From the NCBI GenBank assembly GCA_036346355.1, contig CM070579.1, forward strand, positions 8,184,001 to 8,248,000: DNA of 64,000 nt, given 5' to 3'. Source of the stretch: Rhipidocladum racemiflorum (taxonomy: Eukaryota > Streptophyta > Magnoliopsida > Poales > Poaceae). A program made the translations under genes and the position numbers. The notes beneath the pieces are model-generated. The model did no database searches. It was given only the letters and a program-made list of their open reading frames with translations, and was not told the DNA's origin. Positions 56,701 through 63,415 of the stretch are shown here, one piece after another. The first letter of the stretch is position 1. Each line of letters begins with the position of its first letter.

Positions 56701-59700
56701 GTAATACACTAGTCCTGTATTCTGGGATTATCTGTTTTGTCTCGTCTCTTCCCTTCCCTTATATATAGGAAGGAGGAGGGGTGGAATCCAGCTCGGTTAC
56801 TATAGCATGAGTCCGAGTTGGTTACAAGTAAAGGGGTCGTATCCTTCCTTATCTAGGATAGCTTCTTTTACGGTTACAATCTTTCCGTTCTAATTACAAC
56901 ACAATCGGATCCACACGCGCGTTCTTCTCTTGACCGGACATCTAGAATCCACACGCGTGCATACCCGGTCCTTGTCGCCTCCACACATACCTTGCAATTA
57001 GTTAGATCGTAATGGTTCAGGGTGTGGCTGCGAGGCGGTGCCGTCCGAGAGGAAGCGGTTTCGCCAACGAACTGGTTGCTCGCGAGGAGCCGAGGATGGG
57101 TGCGCTGCTCTGGCACCCTACTGCTAGAAGAGGTGTGTTGTGCCGACGCCAAGGGGATCGCACGAGGAAGGCGATGAGGATAGTGATAATGAGATGGGCT
57201 AGGCCAGGTGATCAAGGTTATGTCTTGTCTCATCCGGATATCCTATTTATTCATTATCCGAATATCCAGTCCCGACCCATATTTTTCGGATACTGCATGC
57301 TCCGAATCCAATTCGGTATCCGGACTCAATTACCTGAATCCGGTCCCGCCGGATCCGACTGGATATCTAAATTCTATCCCGAATCCCGTCCCGACTGGAT
57401 CCGGATTCGGATCGGGCGGATAAAATGCCTGTTGTATCCAAGCGAGCACCTTCGGTTTAACCCTTTTACATGAAGCGGTAACGAAAGTGTATGTGGGATG
57501 CTATGTATCCGTGGTCTTGCCCCACGATGAGCCGGGCATTGAGTTAAATTTTGGCTAGGGTATTACAGATGGTATTAGAGCATCGACATTCGTCGCACGA
57601 GCGGGTGTGGTGCAGGGGCTTGGGCATATGACGCATGGCCGGTGTGGGCCTGGAGTGAACACACGGTATGGCATATGCACCGGCATTGAACACATGGATG
57701 TGTACGGAGTGGTGGTTCTAGACATTTGCCGTGTATACGGTGTGCTTCCGAGAGCGACAACCCTTAAGCGCACGGAAGCGAGGACAAAAGTGTAAGTGGG
57801 GTGCTATGCATGCGTGGGCTTGCTCTATGGTGGGCGAATTTTGGGCAGGGTGTTATAGTTTGCGACATTCCACACCATTTTCCTTCCAATTTGACTATAA
57901 ATTAATCTACTGTTGTAATTTCTGTGGAGGTCAAATTCACCCATAAGGCCATAACCATGCCAACCTTTTGTTTTACGCTTCTCTAGTAAAAATAGCAAAC
58001 TAGGTAAAAGATGACTTGAAGTATTGGTGCACAATAACTTTGTGAAGGGATAATTCTGTAAAGCTGTAAATTGATGATACTTTAGGCGTCTTTAGCTGGT
58101 TACTGGAAGTGTCAAACTTTGGATTTGACAAAAGTGTGATGCATAAATATATTTGAAAGTACTGCATAAAATGGTTCATGTCTGGAGAAGCCGTGGTTGC
58201 AGCTGCTGGGTTGTAAAACATAAACTTCTTTTGTGTGAGAGGTACATGTGGTAGATCTAACATATCGTGACTTTTAGTACTCTTGCTTTGAGTTAATATA
58301 ATAGTATTCACTATTTCAGTTAGCATGCTAAAATAGCATTAATTCTGAATGTTCAGTGATGGATCCTTACTTTCATGGATGTTCTCCTTTTTCCAGTTGC
58401 TAACTATGTTCAGTAGTGATAACTGAGTTAGGTGCTATTGTGCTTACCTCTCTGTTAGCCAACAATTTTTCTATTGATGTTTGCTATTTACTTGATCAGC
58501 TTGCGCATCAACATTTCCAAGCTCTGCTTCAGATTATGGACTACTTGTGGCTAATGGGACTTATGCACTAACTGCTGGTAACTGTGTGAAGTGCAGTTGT
58601 GGACCAGGGAATCTCAAGTAAAGTTACCCTCTGTTTTGTTCAATGTAGTTATATTGCTTCTATGTGTTTTGGTCTTTTGGACTATAATCCCCGTTCTCTT
58701 CTGCTCCAGTTTGTATTGCACGCCAGCTTCGTTAACAGCATCATGTTCAAGTATGCAGTGCCCCAACAGCAACCTAATGCTTGGTAATGTGGCTGCCCAA
58801 CCCACCAGCGGTGGCTGCAGTGTCTCGTCCTGCAACTATGCTGGCATTGTTAATGGAACCATTACCACCTCGTAAGCAGAACATCCGTAACAGTCCTTGT
58901 TTTCTTAGAATAGAAGATTCTTACCTCTTACTTCATATTTGCAGGCTATCCTCTGGCCTTCAACCCACATGCCCAGGTAATTGTTGTGTTGGTTTGCCTT
59001 CTAGTCCCCTGCATAATTGCCTACTGCCTTCTGAGTACAGATGTGTAAATTTGTCTTTTGTTCAAAATTGTTTTGCAAGGCCATCACTTAATCCATCCAG
59101 ACCTGTGTTCTTCTGAAAGATCCACTGTGTACTGTCTATTCCAAACATATAACATTAAATGATAAAAGGAGCACTGCTTATTAACTAAATTAAATACGTG
59201 CAATATGCAATTTTGGAAATTGCGGAGTTTATTTAATGATATCGTCGTTGAACAAGGACTTGATTGTTTCATCTGAGGGTCTGTTTGGATCCATTAGCAG
59301 CTAATAGTTAGCTAGCTAATAGTTCCTAGCTAATATTAGCTAGCTAACTATTAGTTGGAGGGTGTTTGGATCCACCAGCTAATATGTGGCTAATAGATGC
59401 TATTGTCTAGAATACCTATGCTATTAAATGCTATTGGTGTAGACGCGAAGGGTATTTTGGTTAAATGCCACCTATTAGCTGCTATTAGCTGGGTTTGGCT
59501 AGCTAATGAGATAACCATTAGCTGGGTTCCCAGCTAATAGTTAGCTGATCTATTAGCTGGAGGTGTTTGGATCCATTCCAGCTAATTTTTAGCAGCTAAC
59601 TATTAGCTGCATGGATCCAAACAGGCCCCCTGAGTCTGTATTGTACTTATTATCCAAAAGGAAAAGGAGAAGAGTGAAATCATTTCTTATTGAAAGCATG

Positions 59701-60209
59701 TTTCTGGAATATCATTGATTTTATAGTGGAACCATATCATGCTTTCCTGGAGTCTGATCAAATTAACATTAAAACCAGATTGAAGTTTTTTTACCTGGTT
59801 TTCAATCGTATTGGAATTTGGGATACAAAGAACAATTGAAAATGTGCCAACAGTAGTCTTTTATATATATATAGATATTGTTTCTTCCATTTGCTTGTTT
59901 GTGATCCATCATCACTTCCTATTTTGATCTATATTGCTTCTGATTGTTCCAATCATCAACACAGGACCGCATCAATTCCCTCCGCTCATGGAGCCGCCCA
60001 CCGCAGCAAACCATGAGTCATACCTTCCTCCATCACCTGCGCCAGGACCTGGAGAGGCAGGTGGTGCTATTCCTGGCTCATCAGTGCCTGGAGGGTCCAA
60101 CGTTTCTCCTGCAAATGGCCCTGCTGGAAGTGTCTCAAAAGCGCCTCCGATGAATCAACTGCATCGAATCCACCTCATTCTTTCTCTAGTCTTGTACTTG
60201 CAGATGTGA
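41797..60209 (+). CDS. LysM GPI-anchored protein, LYP/LYM type (five exons, 407 aa)
   Basis: Exons are 41797-42463, 58500-58617, 58710-58871, 58945-58976 and 59965-60209. All introns are GT-AG and the phases agree, including Ala223 formed across the 16 kb first intron. The protein has an N-terminal signal peptide (hydrophobic to about residue 24). Three LysM modules lie near residues 45-92, 109-158 and 178-222, separated by CXC motifs (Cys95/97, Cys161/163). A Cys-rich region with KCSC follows, then a Pro/Gly-rich linker, then a C-terminal hydrophobic tail (HLILSLVLYL) expected to be replaced by a GPI anchor. Rice LYP4 and LYP6 and Arabidopsis LYM proteins of this build bind peptidoglycan or chitin at the cell surface and signal with CERK1; this is family knowledge. 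Orthology to a particular member is not settled. Exon 1 is very GC-rich, as in many grass genes. Confidence 0.95.
42620..42800. mobile_element. ATCCG/CGGAT-rich hAT-like terminus (left block)
   Basis: It starts TAGAGGCGAAAATGGG and contains degenerate CGGATACGGATAC and ATTCGGGT words, as in the ends of many grass hAT elements. A similar block is at 57225-57430. Neither has a confirmed target duplication. Confidence 0.4.
43437..46010 (-). CDS. hAT transposase (BED, DUF659 and dimerisation regions)
   Basis: On the minus strand, in order: a BED-type zinc finger (DPGWKYGFWPD ... CTLCGKQMRSGIKRLKQH) near 45820-45985; an acidic linker; the DUF659/transposase core, with PFNAIKSRSFEIMCESIGQY near 45400, LSMDGQIRGKTLDQFSCKAS near 45200 and VVTDNGANFKAA near 45040; a central helical region (44525-44992, 44221-44568); and a C-terminal hAT dimerisation block (CCSASGCERNWSTFEF) near 44040, then NRLEHQRLNDLVYVQYNRKI and an acidic tail ending near 43437. 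GT-AG introns separate the last blocks. The frame changes several times, so I cannot tell whether this copy is fully intact. Its role is cut-and-paste transposition. Confidence 0.75.
46140..46440 (-). repeat. GAGCAGAG-rich low-complexity stretch in the hAT 5' region
   Basis: GAGCAGAGC and GGAGAGCCGGAGCAG words are repeated over 300 bp. They create long open frames without domains, which I regard as spurious. Confidence 0.7.
47442..47666. other. probable further intron of the TOP3A fragment
   Basis: AT-rich sequence following the last recognisable TOP3A exon. Nothing else was identified in it. Confidence 0.35.
47667..47806 (+). mobile_element. LTR scrap with TATA box
   Basis: It begins TGTCTGTTAGAGATAACTC and contains CTATATAAG (47760-47768). 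It reads like the promoter half of a short LTR, cut off at the junction with the scrambled gypsy end. Confidence 0.45.
47807..47985. repeat. scrambled inverted and direct copies of the RT YVDD segment
   Basis: The segment encoding YVDDVVVKS of the gypsy reverse transcriptase (minus strand) is followed by rearranged repeats. GACGTTGTGGTGAA occurs in both orientations at 47810, 47840 and 47960. GTCCACTCGGCGGTGAA occurs twice near 47873 and 47905. This looks like a rejoined breakpoint. Confidence 0.7.
47975..48713 (-). pseudogene. gypsy reverse transcriptase fragment
   Basis: This is the reverse transcriptase of a Tat/RIRE2-like gypsy element on the minus strand: MPGVPREVIEHALNVNQDAK, KSWRMCIDYTDLNKACPKD, DAYSGYHQI, TSFITPFGAFCYVTMPFGLK, then YVDDVVVKS after a frameshift. 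A 91-bp tandem duplication (48430-48611) breaks the frame near the start, and there is an in-frame stop upstream of it. Everything beyond the catalytic YVDD (RNase H, integrase, 3' LTR) is missing. The same element continues at 54309. Confidence 0.9.
48430..48611. repeat. 91-bp tandem duplication in gypsy RT
   Basis: Two adjacent, nearly identical copies start GCTGCTTGATCGGCTTCGCG at 48430 and 48521. 91 is not a multiple of three, so the duplication shifts the frame. Confidence 0.9.
48714..49017 (-). repeat. 3' LTR of the 5.6 kb copia element
   Basis: 304 bp, nearly identical to 54005-54308. Only a handful of substitutions were noticed (for example CAGTAC/CAATAC and CTTAGTCG/CGTAGTCG). Confidence 0.92.
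49018..50649 (-). pseudogene. copia reverse transcriptase and RNase H
   Basis: 50164-50649 holds the palm domain (DFDETFSPVVKPATVR, QLDVKNDFLHGTL, SLYGLKQAPRAW, YLLYVDDIILT). 49922-50209 continues the connection domain (FAMKDLGSLHHFLGL). RNase H follows at 49251-49562 (VVYSDEGG, FLGDNLISWSSKR) and 49012-49266 (HVEIDLHFVRE, QFADIFTKGLP). A frame change near 50210 and the hAT insertion at 49590-49871 interrupt it. Confidence 0.88.
49590..49871. mobile_element. small non-autonomous hAT element inside copia, 282 bp
   Basis: Terminal inverted repeats CAGCGGCGGTCCTGAG and CAGCGCCGGCCCTGAG, with the perfect 8-bp target duplication GGATCATG (49582-49589, 49872-49879). No coding capacity. Confidence 0.85.
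50594..51919 (-). pseudogene. copia integrase C-terminus, linker and RT start
   Basis: On the minus strand, after a frame change near 51400, the polyprotein continues with CVFLSYPSEHKGYRCLDL and a long Ser/Pro-rich linker. The start of reverse transcriptase follows (ADPNWRAAMTEEFDALQSNK, DGSLERYKAR), after which the frame shifts again near 50630. Confidence 0.8.
51372..52106 (-). pseudogene. copia integrase core
   Basis: The catalytic acidic residues are visible in LIHCDLW, SIQCDNGREF and QQNGKAERI, the D-D-E arrangement of retroviral-type integrases. The frame is open over the core and lost after LSPLYTMCF. Confidence 0.88.
52012..52737 (-). pseudogene. copia protease and GAG-pre-integrase region
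   Basis: The aspartic protease motif EWYMDSGATSHMT lies near 52550. The pre-integrase block LWHRRLGHIGDEALSKL with CHACQLGRHSRLPF is near 52050-52170. It is open, but in a different frame from gag. Confidence 0.88.
52846..53880 (-). CDS. copia gag protein (344 codons open)
   Basis: The frame begins with an ATG (MADNGVVPTEEERLAAQRQL) and a coiled-coil-like N-terminus. The UBN2-type gag domain follows (NYTKWRGLFLLVVGEDVIGK, ALYLDAEFRNFFQGNLNVSD, LNDRFLHLAGLIRR). The open frame ends near 52846, before the protease, which is in another frame. A zinc knuckle is not clear. It would form the virus-like particle of the retrotransposon. The opposite-strand open frame at 53056-53943 is its shadow. Confidence 0.85.
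   Translation of the reverse strand: MADNGVVPTEEERLAAQRQLLDAERAGLDADRLCLEEAQRAFCDQQTMLEATTVAALHAQAVAVINIRTLIPVILDSDSPNYTKWRGLFLLVVGEDVIGKYALSDHVLADLARPADPAWARMECTVLSWLYGTVSPSLVELVMSPTASARRVWLGLEEQFLGNKETRALYLDAEFRNFFQGNLNVSDYCRKLKSLADALGDLGEPVEDRTLVLAVLRGLNDRFLHLAGLIRRTKPLPSFVEVRSDLLLEELTLQNRPGGSTSTALVATNCSGGDHNRASTPMAAPATTPISGNKSRNYAWRRQQQRWQRSPGSVMLEPPRRLKSSSPGRPLEPMVEAVRCGHTR
54005..54308 (-). repeat. 5' LTR of the 5.6 kb copia element
   Basis: 304 bp. Followed on the minus strand by the primer-binding site. Confidence 0.92.
54309..54835 (-). pseudogene. gypsy protease region
   Basis: 54437-54835 on the minus strand shows INGGSGLNILFAKTL in place of the usual DGGSSLNIL protease motif, so the catalytic Asp has become Asn in this copy. 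AILGRPGLAKFMAVPHYTY and the linker to reverse transcriptase follow. The frame leads to the copia insertion site, and the reverse transcriptase continues at 48713 on the other side. Confidence 0.85.
54829..55743 (-). CDS. gypsy gag protein (304 codons open)
   Basis: Retrotransposon gag domain: FNPKGITKFDGERDPEAWLQ, MLPPSAQAWLTRLP, SWGDLCDQFITNFQGTF and LREFIRRFTQKKNTV. A Lys/Glu-rich segment follows, then a CCHC-like knuckle (CPFHPKGRHAAKDC). This set matches Tat/RIRE2-like gypsy elements of grasses. The element is truncated elsewhere and cannot move alone. An upstream piece at 56064-56534 on the minus strand is its N-terminal leader frame. Confidence 0.85.
   Translation of the reverse strand: MGLPPHRRHAQRDKGPIDGIRAFTARLRRVQWPDGFNPKGITKFDGERDPEAWLQIYSLAVKADGGDNNVMANYLLVMLPPSAQAWLTRLPRDSIDSWGDLCDQFITNFQGTFEKPGTPWDLYQLHQKKNESLREFIRRFTQKKNTVRDVSDVVVVVAFQKGVSDPDLIKKMSRRPPATAREMFALADRYAVASDALAERRENQPQQKDKKDHTEPSKQKEKKRKGEDLVAATERGGARAAQNKEYDEVMNAQCPFHPKGRHAAKDCFTLKRFARENSSRSEPRDKKEAGKKDGPSDESEFPGC
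56064..56534 (-). pseudogene. gypsy 5' gag leader frame
   Basis: Open on the minus strand just inside the primer site. It is in the place where Tat-type elements start their gag polyprotein, with no domain I can name. The frame is lost between 56064 and 55743. Confidence 0.5.
56561..56574 (-). other. primer-binding site of the gypsy element
   Basis: On the minus strand GTTGGCGCACCAGG follows directly after the LTR end CGTCAACA. It is the usual position and form for a gypsy primer site. Confidence 0.65.
56575..56878 (-). repeat. 5' LTR of the gypsy element, about 304 bp
   Basis: On the minus strand it runs from TGTAACCGTAAAAG to CACCAAACGTCAACA. It has a TATA box (CTATATATAAG, 56758-56768, minus strand). 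The outer end is chosen by TG...CA form. No 3' LTR remains at 47.8 kb. Confidence 0.65.
57225..57430. mobile_element. ATCCG/CGGAT-rich hAT-like terminus (right block)
   Basis: Dense degenerate ATCCGGAT, GGATATCC and GAATCCGGTCCCG words, comparable to 42620-42800. No target duplication was seen. Confidence 0.4.
57474..57861 (+). mobile_element. two gypsy-type LTR ends flanking a primer site (deleted or miniature element)
   Basis: 57474-57568 and 57761-57861 are related copies (AAAGTGTATGTGGGATGCTA against AAAGTGTAAGTGGGGTGCTA), ending GGGTATTACAG and GGGTGTTATAG. The first is followed by GATGGTATTAGAGC, an initiator-tRNA-like primer site. Only about 190 bp separate them. It could be an internally deleted gypsy element or a very small terminal-repeat element. 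Confidence 0.55.
59277..59630. mobile_element. Tourist-like MITE in intron 4 of the LysM gene, 354 bp
   Basis: Ends GGGTCTGTTTGGATCCA and, reverse-complemented, GGGGGCCTGTTTGGATCC, with TGA on both sides (59274-59276, 59631-59633). The interior is full of inverted TTAGCTAGCTAA-like words. Such ends are typical of PIF/Harbinger-Tourist MITEs in grasses. Confidence 0.7.
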
Positions 60210-60377
60210 ATTCCTGTGCAGAGTATCGTTGGATGCATTTGTATTGAAGTGGAGGTCCCTTTGGGTCGGGTAGAACCTTAATGACAAGGTTTTTTAACCC
60301 CCTCTCCTGCCCACTGTCTGGTACTACTTTCAGAGTTTCAGTAAGATATTGCACTCTACAGGCTTCAAACTTACACT
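60210..60377 (+). other. 3' flank, probably 3' UTR, of the LysM gene
   Basis: No AATAAA is visible between the stop codon and the palindrome array, so the transcript may extend into the array. Confidence 0.4.
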
Positions 60378-61035
60378 CTCAACTCATAGTGGAGTCCCAC
60401 GATTTCAACCAACCTATAGCTGAGTTCTAATCTCAACCCATAGTTGAGGCCTACATTCTCAACCCATAGTTGAGTCCTACGATCTTAGCCTATAGCTGAG
60501 TTCTAATCACTTTAGCCCATAGCTGAATCTTAAAGTCTCAACCCATAGTTAAGGTCTATCAATTCAGCCCATAGCTGCATTCTAAAATCTTAGCCCATAG
60601 TCAATTTCCATAACTCCAACCCATAGCTGAATCTCAACCCATATATGAGGCCTACATTCTTAACCCATAGTTGAGTCCTACGATCTCAACATATAGTTGA
60701 GTTCTAATCACTTTAACCCATAGTTGAATCTTAAAGTCTCAACCCATAGTTGAGGTCTATCAATTTCAGCCCATAGCTGCGTTCTAAACTATCAGCCCAT
60801 AGCTGTGTTCTAAAATCTCAGCCCATATCTGATTCCTATCGCTTTAGCCCATAACTGAATCTCAACCCATAGTTGAGGCCTACATTCTCAACCTATAGTT
60901 GAGTCATGCGATTCCAGCCTATAGTTGGGTTTTACATTATCAACCCAAAGTTGAGTCATACGATTCCAGCCCATAGCTGGGTTCTAGTGTCTCAGTCCAT
61001 TATTGAGTTCCACTTACCTTCAGTCCAGAGCTGAA
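60378..61035. repeat. array of about 26 short palindromes, period about 26 nt
   Basis: Each unit has a 17-nt near-palindrome and a 9-11-nt linker. The main forms are CTCAACCCATAGTTGAG, TTTAGCCCATAGCTGAA, TTCAGCCCATAGCTGCA and TCCAGCCCATAGCTGGG. Stem positions change in pairs (AAC/GTT to AGC/GCT; CTC/GAG to TCC/GGG) while the CC(C/T)ATA loop is kept. Linkers also fall into classes (GCCTACATT, TCCTACGAT, TTCTAATCAC). The unit order GCCTACATT-TCCTACGAT recurs at about 60440, 60640 and 60855, so there is a higher-order repeat of roughly 200 bp. There is no open frame. Confidence 0.9.
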
Positions 61036-61404
61036 TTCCCACAACTAATCCATCTCTCTCACTGTCCAATCATTCATTTACACCCTCCATTTCTCCTTTT
61101 TAATTCATGATTAGGTTTTTGATATGCAAGTAACAATCACAGTAAAACCAATAATACTGTTCATAAAACCTCGATTCAAAAATATGATCAAGGGAACTTG
61201 CCTGGATTGTGTGAATCTCACAAAAATTATTGATATCGACTTAAACACATAATACCAACCGACTTCGTTGAGATTCATCGTTCCAACTTCCCCGCCACTT
61301 GAGACAATTTTCCCGTGCAAACCATATAAATGCATGATCTCATGCATTAATTGCAGCAAAAGTTTGGACGAAATTACCCACCGATGCCATCGCTTTTACC
61401 CCTC
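61036..61404. other. gene-free stretch before the PMD-type gene
   Basis: AT-rich and non-coding. It probably belongs to the 5' region of the PMD-type transposon. Confidence 0.35.
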
Positions 61405-61412
61405 TATAAATA
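61405..61412 (+). promoter_or_regulatory. TATA box before the PMD-type gene
   Basis: TATAAATA in the context CCTCTATAAATACGAGG, 117 bp before the putative ATG. Confidence 0.6.
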
Positions 61413-61528
61413 CGAGGATCATTCACCCATCATTTTCACATCTTTGAGCTCTCATCATCTTAGTCCCGCCTTTCTTAAATCCTCAGTACATCACCTCCTG
61501 TCGGCTCAACCATTCCTTTGATTGGCTC

Positions 61529-63415
61529 ATGGATCCTAACCAGGTATTCATCCCTATCCCTGACCGTGAAACTCAGTTTTATCTAGGTCCGATAGGAAAC
61601 CCAAACCCATCGGTCATTATAGAACAAGAACTCCCTAGGCTTCCTCTGAATGCTCCGGGTTTTAATCTAGAGGGGGTGGAATAAAAGTTTAGGGCCTGCC
61701 CGACCGCGCTAACTGAGTGGCACGATTGGTTCAATTGGATAGCAGCCCAAAAACTTCTAGCCTAGGAACAAATGGGTATAGACAAGTACCTCCCATTATC
61801 CTTAGCCAACTCTTCTCGTAATGAACCTCTAGTGGCCATGTCCTATTACTTTTGGTCCGACACCCTGAACTCTTTTCTTTTCAGAACTGGCCCCATCGGC
61901 CCAACCTTGTTAGATGTCACTCAGCTTTTTTCCTCCACCCAGATGGCGAACAACTGTCGGTTTTCAGTGCCAAACCTCAGCACAAATTCATGCCTTCTAA
62001 AGGAGAAGGATGGGGCAAATACATAGAAAATAATAAAGGAATCGATCCCGTGTCCAATAGAGAGCACATAGCTTTCCCAAATATGTTGCTTGACTGATTC
62101 CTCTTCTGTGGTGCTTCTCTAAGTCCAACCCAAACTTACCAAACCATCGTCGAACAACTAGTAGGGGGTCATTGGCTTGCATTAGAGAAACTGTTTTGGG
62201 GGCAATTTTTCAAATGATGCATGAAATCCATTGTCGATTGTATACAACCATGGGGCGCACACAGTCGAAAAGATTGGTGGCCCTTTATGGTTCATCCAAG
62301 TGTGGCTTTATCGCAATTTTAATCAATCTTTTAGGATCGACTTATTCGAGATGACGCCCTTCCCCAGTGAAGAAACCCCAGAAAACCACCTGTAGAATTT
62401 TGGAATAGGTGATCCTTTGGTGAAAGGCTATTCCTTTGCTCTGGCGGTGAGACCAAAATAAACCCAATCGAAGCCAAAAAATATCTATCCTTTTTTGCCA
62501 GATCAACCAAGATTCCTTACAAAACAATGAATTTTTTAGCTATCGTGATGCCGATAACTACCCTTGCTCTTTCTATTTTTCATCTCGCATCCGATAGCGA
62601 AGACATGCTAGAAGATACCTTAGAGCTCTATAAAATCTTCCTTTCCCCAAGTATCCTTTCAGTCAGCTTACATCCAAAAGGTCGGACCTTCCAGCCCTCC
62701 TATGAATTTTACCATCCTTTTGTCTATTCCAAACAGCTTTGCTTTGGCCAAATCGCCCCAAAAATCCTCTTGCTTGATCAGCTCCAACCAAAAGAAAGAC
62801 TGTGTCAAGCCGCTTCGGCTAACATAGTTTTACAAATAGCCAACAATCTTTTTATCTAGGAATTACCATGTTTTGTCCTTCATACCGGAAAAGCACATTA
62901 CTATATCTCTTGGTGGTCGGCTATTTCCTTATCCCTTTTCCCAACCGAGCAGCCACCTTCTTCAATAATACTGAATTTTTCCCAGAGTTGTTGCCAGAGC
63001 TGATGATTAGGACTGACTCAAGTAGCTCAAGTCGAACAGTTCTAACTCATCTAGTTATACTAATTCAAGTTTAGTCGATATCACCAGCGAGGTATTCAAC
63101 GAACTTTACCCTTCGCCCCTATTATTTGAACCATATTAATCAGCCCTAACTGATTCTGATTTCCTTTTCAGACCAAGGTAGCTGGTAAGAGGCTAGCCGA
63201 ACCATCCGGTGATGCCTTAGTGAAGAAACATCGATCAACCGGACTAGCTGGGCACTCTCTAGGAACTCTTGGGATTCAATCCCCCTCCTCGTTTGATCTC
63301 GAGAAACAGCACAAACAGCCGAGTAAGTATCAAATATTCTATAACTTGCCTCTTGAGGCCGTTTCAGACACACTAAATCAATATCATCTTGCAAAGAAAA
63401 GGCGGGGCTAACCAT
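61529..63415 (+). pseudogene. plant-mobile-domain (PMD) type transposon gene, degenerate
   Basis: A frame starts at the ATG (MDPNQVFIPIPDRETQFYLG) and continues in phase through two stops (61682, 61763) into LTEWHDWFNWIA. The diagnostic stretch VAMSYYFWSDTLNSFLFRTG and PIGPTLLDVTQLF follows (61820-61935). The frame then shifts (HPDGEQLSVFSAKP, GWGKYIENNKGID) and shifts again for the segment at 62527-62859 (MPITTLALSIFHLASDSEDM). A basic C-terminal piece follows at 63190-63415 (GKRLAEPSGDALVKKHRS). PMDs occur in MAIN/MAIL host proteins and in Mutator- and gypsy-derived transposons. The stops and shifts mark this copy as dead. Confidence 0.65.

Larger units (their letters stand above)
42464..58499 (+). 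other. 16 kb first intron of the LysM gene, filled with nested insertions
   Basis: The intron begins GTAAAA and ends GATCAG. From left to right it holds a hAT-like ATCCG-rich block; a TOP3A fragment split by an hAT transposon; an LTR scrap; a truncated gypsy element containing a copia element with a small hAT insertion; another ATCCG-rich block; and paired gypsy LTR ends. Only about 42464-42620 and 57870-58499 look like original intron. Confidence 0.85.

Noticed and set aside
60378..61035. CRISPR-like array (palindromic repeats with short spacers)
   Set aside because: The repeats vary in their stems while the linkers are shared between units, which is the reverse of CRISPR. The setting is a plant nuclear genome, and no cas-like genes are present.
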